This document shows, in pieces, positions 1 to 10,079 of a stretch of 64,000 nt of DNA. The position numbers and the translations under genes are program-made. Every line of letters begins with the position of its first letter. Position 1 is the stretch's first letter. The DNA comes from Lasiodiplodia sp. COLG20 (taxonomy: Eukaryota > Ascomycota > Dothideomycetes > Botryosphaeriales > Botryosphaeriaceae): the NCBI GenBank assembly GCA_009801085.1, contig VNWV01000002.1, positions 2,170,001-2,234,000 of the forward strand, read 5' to 3'. The notes under the pieces are model-generated. The model had not been told where the DNA came from. It was given only the letters and a program-made list of their open reading frames with translations, and searched no databases.

Positions 1-95
1 TCAACTCCGAATATAATATGTACAGCTAACCACAGCCGGATCGCGAGGACCCGCCTGCTTTCTTACTCCACCATCTCGCTACCCGGCGTTCCGAC

Positions 96-1996
96 ATGTT
101 TGGCTACGAGTTCGTGACCCTCGACGGCGAGCAGAAGGCTGTTCGCCGGAACTTGCTGGATCTCTATGGGATTGTTGCGCAATGGTCCATACTTGTGGTG
201 TTTATTGTCGCTCAGTTGGGCTTCGTCGTGAGATGGGCTATTCTCCGCAAGTCCAGGCAAGAGCGGCCTCGCTCTCCTTTCCCAAATAAAACCATGAACC
301 TTGAGGGGAAAGCCTGGTATTGGTATTTTGAAGAGCAGCTGACGCGCTTCCGCTGGTGGGCCGACGAGCCTCTCCGGGAAGGCTGGTTTACCAAGGGCGA
401 GTGCATCTTCGGGCTCGTGTGGTCACTCTGGCTTCTTTTTCTCTGTGTTCACAGAACCGGTAATGGTGAGTTCCTGTATTAGATATACTGTAATTCCTGC
501 TTCACCATTTTTCCGTCGAAATTCCGCGGTTGCGTTCAATATTGACTTTGCTTTTAGACTACCTGCACCTCACGAAGCGCTTCGGCATGGTCGCTGCGTC
601 CCAACTTCCGCTGCAGTACTTGCTCGCGATGAGATCCGCCTACTCTCCTATCCAAATGTTGACTCGTTTATCGTACGAGCGTGTCGTCGCGATTCACCAG
701 CTGCTAGGCAAGATCCTCACCGGCTTCTTCGGCTTACACGCGGCATTTTACCTCAACTTCTTCGTCCAATCTGGGGTTCTTTCTAAGCGTCTTGGTGATG
801 TGGATGTCATCACCGGCCTCATCGGATTCGTCATGTTCGCGACCATGAGCACCACGGCCCTCGGCTACATCCGCAACTGGAATTACCGCATCTTCTTCAC
901 TACCCACGTCCTCCTCGCTATCATTCTCGTCGACGTCCTCATATTTCACGTTTCTCACATCCGCACCTATGTTTTCGAGATGCTTGCCGTATTCGTCATT
1001 CTTCAAATCTTCCGTCAAGCCAAGATGCGCCAGTTCTCTGGCTCCATCACTCTAATCCCTGGCACCAATCTTGTACAAGTCACGGTGCCTTTACCCTTCG
1101 ACAAAGACGCAAAGGAATTCAAGCCTGGTCAACACGTCCATCTGAGCAAGCCGCCGTTGGGCCAACCTTCACTCAGCTACGCAAACACATTCGCAATGCG
1201 CTACCGCACAAACCCTTTCACTGTCGCCTCAGTTCCCGCGAAAGACAGACAACTGCTCCTAGTCGCCCGCTCTCTCGCCGGCAACACCAAGCACCTCGCC
1301 GCAGTAGCGCGCTCCCTCCGCAGCCAGACAACCGACGGCAACCCCACCATCCCCTTGACCATCGAAGGTCCCTACGGCGCCTCTCTACCAGACCTCAACG
1401 ACTTCGAACACGTTCTCCTCGTCGCCGGCGGCGTGGGCGCTACCTTCACCGTCCCGCTCTTTCGCAGCCTCACCGAAGGCGCCAATCCCGGCGACGCCTC
1501 ACCCGCGCTACGCACCCGCGTCCGCTTCGTCTGGGCGGTGCGGCGGCTGGCCGAGACGCGCTGGGCCTTCCCTTCGACACCCGACACTGCCGCCGGCAGC
1601 TCCCCGTCGTCTTCGCCTACGCCCTTTGCGAACCAAGACATCGACGTATTCGTGACGCGTGGTCCCGGCGCCGCGGACGAGGACAGCGGCCGCGAAGGAC
1701 TGCTCGCAGGTGATGATGATGAAGAAGAAGAAGACATCGAGCTCGCCGACGCTCAGACCCTCGTGAAGGAGGACGAGAACAACGGCAAGGAGGAGAAGCC
1801 GCATGGCCGGGTCATTTCCCGCGGTCGCCCGGACCTGGCTGCCATTGTGGACGAGGCGTTCGAGGCGTCGTCCGGGGCGGTGGCGATCCTGGTGTGCGGG
1901 CCGGATGGGATGGTCAAGGAGATGCGCAGGCACGTTGGCGCGTGGGTGAGAAGGGGAAGGGACGTCTTCTGGCATGCGGAGGCTTTCGGCTTGTGA
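96..1996 (+). CDS. Ferric/cupric reductase-like transmembrane protein (FRE family)
   Basis: Two exons, 96-465 and 558-1996, give 602 residues; the junction is GT-AG and keeps frame. It is a plasma-membrane-type metalloreductase that passes electrons from NADPH through FAD and two haems to extracellular metal. Visible: membrane segments over roughly residues 25-270; two His pairs spaced by 13 residues (His170/His184 and His240/His254), the bis-haem ligands of the family; an FAD-binding Asn-Pro-Phe-Thr motif at 342-345 (usually His-Pro-Phe-Thr); nucleotide-binding Gly-Pro-Tyr-Gly at 394-397 and Ala-Gly-Gly-Val-Gly at 413-417. A Ser/Pro-rich and then very acidic insert interrupts the C-terminal NAD domain. 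The Met at 96 fits the family start (Gly-Tyr-Glu-Phe-Val-Thr-Leu follows). An acceptor-like CTAAC...CACAG ends at base 35 and the frame stays open from there, so a 5' UTR intron or an exon outside the window is possible. Confidence 0.9.
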
Positions 1997-2112
1997 AGGG
2001 GGGAAACCGCTTGGAGGGTTTGGAAGTCAGGATCTACCTGCTGAATACAGCAATCACGACTATCTGTCCTCGCTCTTCCTATCTACTTTCAAGACTCAGT
2101 TCTCTTGCATCA

Positions 2113-2238
2113 CCAAACACAACACTCTCATCCATACACGTACCAAGTCTTATTGCTCAGCAACGTACAACCAAACACGACACTCTCATCCATACACGTA
2201 CCGAGTCTTATCGCTCAGAAACAGGCAACCAAACATGG
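2113..2238. repeat. 58-bp tandem duplication plus partial third copy
   Basis: The unit beginning ACCAAACAC at 2113 recurs at 2171 and its first bases recur again at 2229, a constant period of 58 bases. The two full copies differ at only a few positions. It lies between the ferric reductase stop and the next gene, probably in a 3' UTR or short promoter. Confidence 0.85.
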
Positions 2239-2324
2239 CAGAAGTATGAAATGCGCAATTACCTCCACCAAGCTTAAATCCGATTTAGCTGACTTCCACA
2301 AAGCTCTACCTCGAAGGGGCCACC

Positions 2325-3067
2325 ATGCAATGGATCAATAGCAACAAGAACCCAGCTTATCTCTACCGCGGTTCAATTGAAGTCATCCGATACCATGTCG
2401 ACCACCTCCTCAATGTGGCGCTCGAGACCGCAAAGAGCGTAAGGGCGTCGCACGACGCATACAAGGAGGTATTCGCCAGAACAATTGACGAGATGCGCAC
2501 ACTCGAAAACACGGCCATGGAGGCCGAAGTAATTACGGAAGATCTTAAGTATCGTGGTAGGGTTCTGGCGTTTAACTATAGCACCACACTCAATGACCAT
2601 GTCCAGAGGGTAAGTGAGAGCAAGAAAAAAAAAAAACAAACAAGAAGGAACGAAAGCTGATTTGCTCTCTTTTGCGTCTTCCATAGCAGCGCCTGAACCG
2701 CCTCTATGGCATGACCAACGCGACCGACTTCCTCTGGGCCTCGCTCTTTGAAACCCACGATATCGACGCGGGAGGAGAGAGGGCAGAGGGCGTAATACAA
2801 AACCTCGCGATTGCGCTGAAGGCCATTGATATCTCTAAAGGCGAAAACACCGAGGCGCGTCTGTCCGATTGGGATGATATTTTATATGTCTGGCCGGTGC
2901 AGATACTGGAAGACGTCAATCGTTACTACCAGTGGACTCAGAGGGATGCACAGGATGCCATGCTCTGGACTGGCATGGTTATTTTTCACCGCCCGGCTCC
3001 AGATATGGGACTGGGAAATATAATAGACTGGAGACGAGACTATCACCTTTATGAGGAGCCGAACTAA
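2325..3067 (+). CDS. Small protein of unknown function
   Basis: Two exons, 2325-2609 and 2687-3067, give about 222 residues. The donor is GTAAGT, and the acceptor region is a tandem TAG-CAG, so the second exon may start at 2687 or 2690, adding or removing one Gln. Exon 1 ends exactly on a codon, so both are in frame. The product is mostly helical-looking, with many Asp, Glu and Trp in the C-terminal half (Trp-Asp-Asp, Tyr-Gln-Trp-Thr-Gln, Asp-Trp-Arg-Arg). I see no signal peptide, membrane segment or recognised domain. The gene model is supported by clean splicing between two open frames, not by homology. Confidence 0.55.
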
Positions 3068-4068
3068 AGCAGTCGTTCGAATACAGATGCAGACTTAATA
3101 CTATCTTTACGAGGGGAGCCAAAGCAAATGTTTGTCGTGAATGTGAATTTTAGAATTGCAATAATATATTTGGACATCGGATCCAATTACCCAAGTGAGT
3201 TGTCGCCGCAGAATGATGAAATAGAACATGGTGATGACAGGAATTGGCAGCCTTTAAGACAGGAATACAGGGAGATCGCGACCGAAGGCCAGCGTGAAAA
3301 ACAGTACCCCTCAAATTGCCGCTCCCTTCCCCTTTCTCGACGCTGCCTCATCACCTGACACTCCGCAAACACCGGCTCTAGAAGCTACGGATGTTCTTAC
3401 CGATAATACGCTAGTTCAAGTACCCGTCCATACAGTCGCCCATCTATTACCGTTAAGTCCCCTTTACGAGTCAATCTATACAGTTTCCATGGTACCACTG
3501 GGATCAACACGGTCACGCTACTAGCGCCCCTTCAATCGCTGCCTACTACGGAGACAAGAGGCAGCTGAGCATGTGCTACTTGATAGTTTAACGCTGATGA
3601 GGGGGTGGAGACATAGGAACACATGAAGTCGTATAGGGAGGAGTTTCTGTTTATTTGGCTCTGTACCCCTGTAGAGTGTAGAAGAGGAGTACAATATTCG
3701 GACTATGTTGCACTATCTGCGGGCCAAACCTTACAAAATTGCCTTTTCCACTAGTGCTTTGTGTGAGAGTACTTGTGGGTGTGGTTGGATTCAGTGTCCG
3801 GACGTGTTCGTTCGAATTTGAAAAATGCATCCACATCCGGATGCCTCGAGTGCCCACGCAGGAAAGAGCTTCATGTCCATTTTGGTTTACGTATTTGCTT
3901 CGTGAATCTACACCCGCAGATCAAAGGTGCCATCGTCATCAGCCACCGTTCCAAATATCTCCTCACCAACGCCACATCACCATACCATTCAATCATAAAA
4001 AAAGGCATGCACACAACCAGCACCAACACTCGTTCCTCCCCCTCCCCCCTTCGAAGAAACACGAACCC
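3068..4068. other. Intergenic, no supported gene
   Basis: About 1 kb between converging genes. Short open frames occur but none joins into a convincing exon chain. CT-rich sequence near 4030-4060 lies just past the 3' end of the minus-strand regulator. Confidence 0.6.
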
Positions 4069-7000
4069 TCATTGATCATACACCCCAAACAACGGTATCG
4101 CCGAATCACTGATCCCCTGCACCGTCACCTCCTGACCCATGCGGGTCGGACTACCAACAGCCGGCGTATTGCTCGGCCAGGCCCACAACGCATCGAAGTC
4201 GATGTGCTCCTCCGCGCCGGACGAGCCGCCGTCGTCGCTGCGGATGCTAGGGATGCCGCCCATGCTGTCGAGCGCGTTGAGGTCGAGCAGGTTCGACAGC
4301 GACAGGTTGCGCGACAGCGTCGGGGGCGCGCCGCCGGAGAAGGTGCTGCCCGCGGGCGAAGCGGCCACCACGCGCGGCGTGCCGGCGCCCGAGGCGGGCG
4401 CGACGGATTGGGGCCGGTGTTGGTGCGGCGTCGGGGCGCCCATGGGGGCGGTGGCCGTGGGGCTGAGGAGAGCTGAGGGGGGGAGGTGGGCGGAGGCGGC
4501 GGCTTGTTGCACCGAGACGTGGGGGTGGGTGAGGTCCGGTGGTGTGGCCTGCTGGCCCATGGCGCCAGAGAAGTCCTGCTGCGAAATGAAGGATTGCTGG
4601 GGTTGTTGGGGTTCTGAAGACACGGATGGGCGAGATGCTGAGCTGGGGAATTGCGGAGGGGTTGGCTGATTGAGCGAGCCCATAAGATTGGGCTGTTGCA
4701 ATCTGCGTCGACGGTCGCGTTGTTGGTTGACTACTTCTCTGAAGGCTTCGAGGATGTGGAAGAGCCGAGAGGCTTGCTGGTCGCAGTCGGCGCAGTACAT
4801 CATGATGTTTATGCCGTTAGAGATACAATGGTCTGCTTCCCGGCTGATGTACAAGCCGGCAAACTCGTTGGCCAGGAGAACCAGCGTCGCGGCAAAGAGA
4901 AAGTACATCACAGCAGGATTCCGCCGTGGGAGGTAACCAGCCTCGTATGCGGCTTGAACCAGGACAATGCTGTGCGACGAAGCGATAACGCATGCCTCAC
5001 TAAACTTCTCCATACGAGGATATTTGTGGCGTTGGTGCGAACCTGACGTTTGGTGTCCCATCTCTTTCTGCGTCTCAGCATTCATAATGTACAGGAAGAA
5101 TGGCCGAGTGAGGAGGATGATCGAGTGGCAATAGAAGAGATTAACATGGAGGATGGCAATTCCTTGGCTGGGACAGGCGGCTGGCGCTTGTCGCCAGTGT
5201 AGTTGAGGGGCCAACGCTTTCGGCCACAGTTTGCACACATCAGCTATTTCTTGTGCCAGACGGGTGCTAATTTTCCGTTGTTGATAGACTTCCTTGAGGA
5301 TCCTTCCGATGACAGAACAACTTCGCACGGCGGCTTCAAGCGCGCTGGCGTTGGTCTTGCCTTGGTTTATTGTGGTTTGGAAAGCCGAGTCAAAGCCAAA
5401 GGCATCGTGCTCTTCGGGCTGTGCGGGCCGTAGAGTGTCGCCACTACAATCATCCTCGGATATGGCAACAGGCCTACCGAGGGAGAATGATAGGAATCTA
5501 TCCATGACGAAAAGCGAGCGCCACAAATTCCGTCTTGCCGCTTGTTCGTCTTGGCCAAAAATTACCATAGTTTCTTCTCGGTGGAGTCCTAGGGCGTATG
5601 CGGACCTCACAGCCATGCCTTGAGAGTGTCAGCTTCTGAGGAGTATATAGCAATGCTTCATTATCAAGTCACATACCGAGTAGAGCGAAAGCTGTGTTTC
5701 TTTTTGACTTTACCAACATGTAGTATGACATCAATAAAAGAGCCTGAACGGACCAGAAATCGGCATCTTCGAATCCGTGGAGAGGATCGTTAAGGCTTTT
5801 GGCGTTCATGTAGAATACCTCGGCCCTATCCGGATGGTCCCTGTGGAGCTTATCGATAATAGCGGCATCCGGGGTGTCAGGGCGAGGAGTCGCTAGCATG
5901 AGTCCAATAGCGAAGACAAGGTTGAGAAGACATAACCATGGTGGCTCGGTAGTCAAGGGGTCGGAATAGCAGCGCTCCAAAGCAGCAGTAAAGGCATGCC
6001 TCTCGAATACTTGGCAAAATCCATGCGTATTTATGAAGAAAGACTCGACCAGAATGTAAGCGGTCCTCTTGTCCGGTAACAGATGAGTATGCCTCATGTT
6101 TGATGGCAGTGAGAAAGGAATTTCTGTGATTTTGTGTCTCCGCGGGTCCGTAGTGAATGCTGATGGCCCTGAGACGTTTTCCACCATCATTCGGAGAAGT
6201 TGAAGGAATGATAGCGACGCAGCATCTCCTACGTAGAGCAGTCTTCCTGTAGGGTCCTGAAGCATTCGCATCTGCGAGTAGATGACGGCTTCTTCTTCAT
6301 TGCCATCGGTACTTGCCGTGTTTGAGGTACCGTGCGTCTTAGGCGGATCTTCTACTCTGGTTGCAAAATGCTGAAGAGACCTTGCGGCGGCCTCAGCAGC
6401 TTCTAGAGCATCAGGCTCAAAGGCCGGGGCCACCGAGTCGATAGGCTTAGGAGGTGCGGGGTTTGATCGCTTCCGAGACTCAAGCGCATTGAAGCTGGCC
6501 TTGGGCTTCTGCGATGATGTCCTCTGAAGGCTTGACGAGCTTTTAGGGTGGCCATTCACACCAGCTTTGCCCTTGCTCGTCTCGCCGGAGCGACCCGGAG
6601 AATCTCCTGAACCATTTTCTGTTTGGACCTTCTTGGTAGGTGGGCCATCTTCTGGAGGGTCACCCTCCCGGTCGACGTATATGCAAGTAAACTTGCGCTA
6701 CAGGCGGCACATGAGTGAGGTCGGATTCCCCGCACGGGAGTGAGTTGAGTACCTTTTCGCATGTGTTGCAAGGGTAGAGACCGTTACACTACAGCGGTAG
6801 TTAGCAGGGACAATCCCAATGATGCCATGGCCAACAGCAGGCCGATTCGTTCAGTGGCGGTGGCGAGCCATTCTCTACGCGGAATTCACAATGACATGAC
6901 ACGAGACAAGCTCAGGTGAGCACGGCCGCAACGCAAAAAGCACATCGCGGGCGGTCGGATCACGGCTTGCTGGTTTGGGGCAATGGCCATATTTGAGGCG

Positions 7001-7214
7001 GCGGGGAACGGGAGAGCATGGAGAACGGTTGCATGTGCTTGGCGGGTGAGACGGGAGCTTGCACGGGGCGACCTGGGGACGGAGACGGAGGCGGAAGTGG
7101 AAGCGCTGGGTACGATCAGGAGAGCTGACTCACTTTCTGCTTCCGGCGTTTGCAGACCTCGCAGGCCTGGGCGGTCCTCTGGCGCTGCTCAGGCGGTACC
7201 TTTGGGCGCGTCAT
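4069..7214 (-). CDS. Zn2Cys6 binuclear-cluster transcription factor
   Basis: Four exons on the minus strand: 7134-7214, 6753-6788, 5677-6697 and 4069-5618, giving 895 residues. The DNA-binding cluster is complete: Cys18, Cys21, Cys28, Cys34, Cys37 and Cys44, with spacing C-x2-C-x6-C-x5-C-x2-C-x6-C, rebuilt only after splicing three exons. Exon 2 is just 36 bases (12 codons). A fungal-specific transcription-factor domain follows (roughly residues 170-500), including the helical block around Arg-Ser-Ala-Tyr-Ala-Leu-Gly-Leu-His-Arg-Glu that spans the last intron. The C-terminal third is low-complexity (Gln, Pro, Ser, Ala), typical of activation regions. The start at 7214 gives a short basic leader; the frame is open further upstream. 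The gene is head-to-head with a CoA-transferase 539 bases away, whose promoter it may share. The specific target pathway cannot be read from the sequence. Confidence 0.9.
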
Positions 7215-7753
7215 GTCGGAGGAGGGCGCTGGTGCTGGGCAATTGCCGGCGGTCGATGTCACGCCGTGGTGGATCTTCGGATAGGAGCTGCGAGCTGGAA
7301 GCGCGTCGGATGCTGTCACGGCGACACGGCACGGCGCTGCACCCCGCCGCGGGGCCCAGATAGTCGACTGCGAGCGGTCACGCAGTCCGAGCTCGTTCCG
7401 GTGAACGCACGCCCCGGAAGCGACTGGTTGCGGGCTTCGATCGGAGATTCGCCCAGCGGTGGTGTTGGGTGCTTGGCCTGCCGTCAGTCGTCGTCGGGTG
7501 CCGCACCACACAAGCTCAGCCCTACCCGTCCATCAGCGCCGTCGCAACAACCCCGTCCATTGAGCACCATCATGGGGTCCTCATATATACCCGCCGCCGT
7601 TCCCGCGGCCCCTCGGATCTGGGTGCGCTTACGAGCGGTCTACTTTTCCTCATCCCTCGCCGCAGGCCCTCCCTTCGCCATCTATAACCCTGCGTCTGCT
7701 CTCAATATTGCCCTGCTCACTCCCCACTACCGCACAATTGCCAGTACCTGAGA
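7215..7753. promoter_or_regulatory. Shared divergent promoter: Zn2Cys6 factor and CoA-transferase
   Basis: This 539-base, GC-rich gap separates the two start codons. Pyrimidine-rich tracts precede the plus-strand start near 7640-7740. No single operator is obvious. Confidence 0.5.
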
Positions 7754-9588
7754 ATGACCGCTGTAAACGGAGCGCCAAACGGCGCCGCCGCCACCAATGG
7801 ACAGCCCAAGGACGTCTACTCCATGGAAGCCGAGACGAGGAAGTCGCTCGCAAGCCTGCTCCAGCTTGCGAAGACCCAGATCCCCGCCGAGTGCAGGGAC
7901 GTCATTGAGAAGGCCAATTTTACCACCGCGAACACGGGCAGCCCGTACTTCCCTTGCCCCTTCAAAGAGACGGAGGCTACGTCGGCCCTGAAGGCCGTCG
8001 AGGCGGGCATGGCCGCCGCCATCGCCAACCTGATCTATGGCGAGAAGGACAGGAAAATCACCGTCGATCTCGACCGCGCCTCTTCGTTCCTTTTCTCCGC
8101 ATACCTCTCGACCGTGGACGGCATGAACAAGGCACACCCGGACGTGAAGTCGAAGCTGAAAGGTAGGCGCTTTCTGGAACCAAACTCTTGCCATTGGCTT
8201 ACACAGAGTAGACACCGACCTCCTGCAAGCGCAATCCATCCTTTACCGAAGACTCTCCGCGAATCTGTACGAGACTAAGAACCCGGGCGAATACTTCCAT
8301 CTTCACGGCTCTCTTGAGGCGACAACCGCCTTGAACATGGTTGGCCTTGAAGGACACAGACCGGACATGACGGATTACATGGAGTGCATTAAGCTCATAG
8401 AAAGCCACGTTAAGCAATTTACTGTCGAAGAGCTCGAGAAGATGAATGCGGAGAAGAGGCAAGCTGGAGTCACGGCTTTGAAGTGGGAGGAATTCAAGGA
8501 GACAAGTCATGTAAGGCGGTCGAGCGAGTCCCCCGGACGTGGGCTAACGTGCGTTATAGGGCAAGACATTGCTGCAGGAGCCCCCGTGGAGAGTCGAGCA
8601 AATAGAGTCGGATTCTCCGCCGGTGCCCTTCCCCGGCCTCTCCACCGCAGCACCGAAGCCTCAAGTCCTTGCCGGTATCAAGGTTCTGGAGCTCTGCAGG
8701 ATTATTGCCGGCCCCGCCATGGGCCGCGGCCTCTCGGAATACGGCGCGGATGTGATCAAGGTCACTTCGCCAAATCTTCCCGACGTTCCTTTCTTCCAGG
8801 TTGACGGAAACTTGGGCAAGCACACGGCGGACCTGAACTTGAAGAAGCCCGAGGATCGCAAAGTGTTTGAGGAACTTCTTGAGACCGCTGATGTTATTTT
8901 GGATGGCTACCGTCCCGGATCGCTTGAACGTCTTGGATACGGCACGAAGCAGCTCAGAGAACTCGCCCAAAGGCGCAAGCGCGGTATTGTCTACGTGGCT
9001 GAGGACTGCTTCGGACATGTTGGCGAGTGGGCAGGTAGACCAGGGTGGCAACAGATTGCCGACTGTGTGACTGGCGTTGCATGGGCGCAGGGAGAGGCCA
9101 TGGGCTTGAATGAGCCGGTCGTTCCTCCGTTCCCCATGAGCGATTACGGCACTGGTTGCATGGGCACCATCGCCGCGCTCGTCGGACTGTACAAGCGCGC
9201 CAAATACGGTGGATCCTACCATGGTACAACGTCGCTCTGCCAGTACGATATTTTCCTCTTGCAGCAGGGTCTCTACTCGAAGGAGTTGATGGATAAGCTT
9301 CGGAAGGTGCACGATCCGGCATTCTTTGAGCTGAGACACTACGACTCAGTGGACGAGGTGGGCAAGCGTGCGCTGAAGACGATGAGGCTGACACATCCCG
9401 AACTGTTTGAGAGCAAGCATCTCTTCGAGAGCTACAGCCGGGGTTTCGATGCGCCTGTCAAGTTTGTCCGGCCGGTTTCAGAAGTCGAGGGTACGTGGAA
9501 CGGCTTCCTGCGCAACTCGAGACCCAACGGATTTGACGCGCCGACGTGGGAAGGCTGGGAGGTGGACGAGGACATGTTGAAGTGCTGA
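7754..9588 (+). CDS. Family III (CaiB/BaiF-type) CoA-transferase
   Basis: Three exons, 7754-8162, 8212-8510 and 8560-9588, give 578 residues. Family III enzymes move CoA between carboxylic acids through an aspartyl-CoA anhydride (formyl-CoA transferase, CaiB, and the racemase AMACR). The second half carries the family core: Gly-Ile-Lys-Val-Leu-Glu-Leu near 274-280, Ala-Gly-Pro-Ala, Gly-Ala-Asp-Val-Ile-Lys-Val, Ala-Asp-Val-Ile-Leu-Asp-Gly-Tyr-Arg-Pro-Gly, and an Asp-Tyr-Gly-Thr-Gly segment whose Asp431 aligns with the catalytic Asp. Residues 1-236 look like a second, diverged transferase lobe, consistent with the roughly 580-residue fungal forms rather than the 400-residue bacterial ones. No N-terminal targeting signal is evident. 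The acyl substrate is unknown. Confidence 0.88.
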
Positions 9589-10079
9589 GCATTCGCATTC
9601 GCATTTTGCATTCTCGGTTGGATACGATAAAGCATGTCTGGGACGAAGGCGTCGGTTCAGTAATAGTAATGCCATTTAAAATGCAAAGATGAACTATGAC
9701 CAGGCTGAAGCTGGTGCTGAATGCCGATTTAAACAAAGTGGGCCAGCAACAGACATCTGTCGGAGACGCCGCGGACGAACACCGATTGGGTGCTTGCGGA
9801 TGTGTTGCGGAGATTGATGTCACAGCGCGGGGAGAGTGGGCATTGACGGGCCGACATGCGGCGACCGCGTTGTGGATCATCAGAGCTGCTGGCGACAGAC
9901 TTGCGCGAAAGTCGCCCAACACCCAAGACAGCTCTACAACACCCCGCCCTCGCCCTCACTCCTCCGCCCCGACGCCTGTCCGCCTTCATATTCCCCGCCG
10001 CAGTTTCATATTTGACATGGGGCTTTTTCCACTCAGCGCTCGCAGCAGACAGTAATATTTAAGGGCCACGTAATTTGAC
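9589..10079. other. Intergenic, promoter side of SEC39 homologue
   Basis: About 490 bases. A CT-rich tract at 9940-9990 precedes the next start codon; nothing else is recognised. Confidence 0.5.

Noticed and set aside
7059..7751. 230-codon plus-strand frame before the CoA-transferase
   Set aside because: Lies antisense to exon 1 of the regulator and in the promoter; no recognisable protein features.
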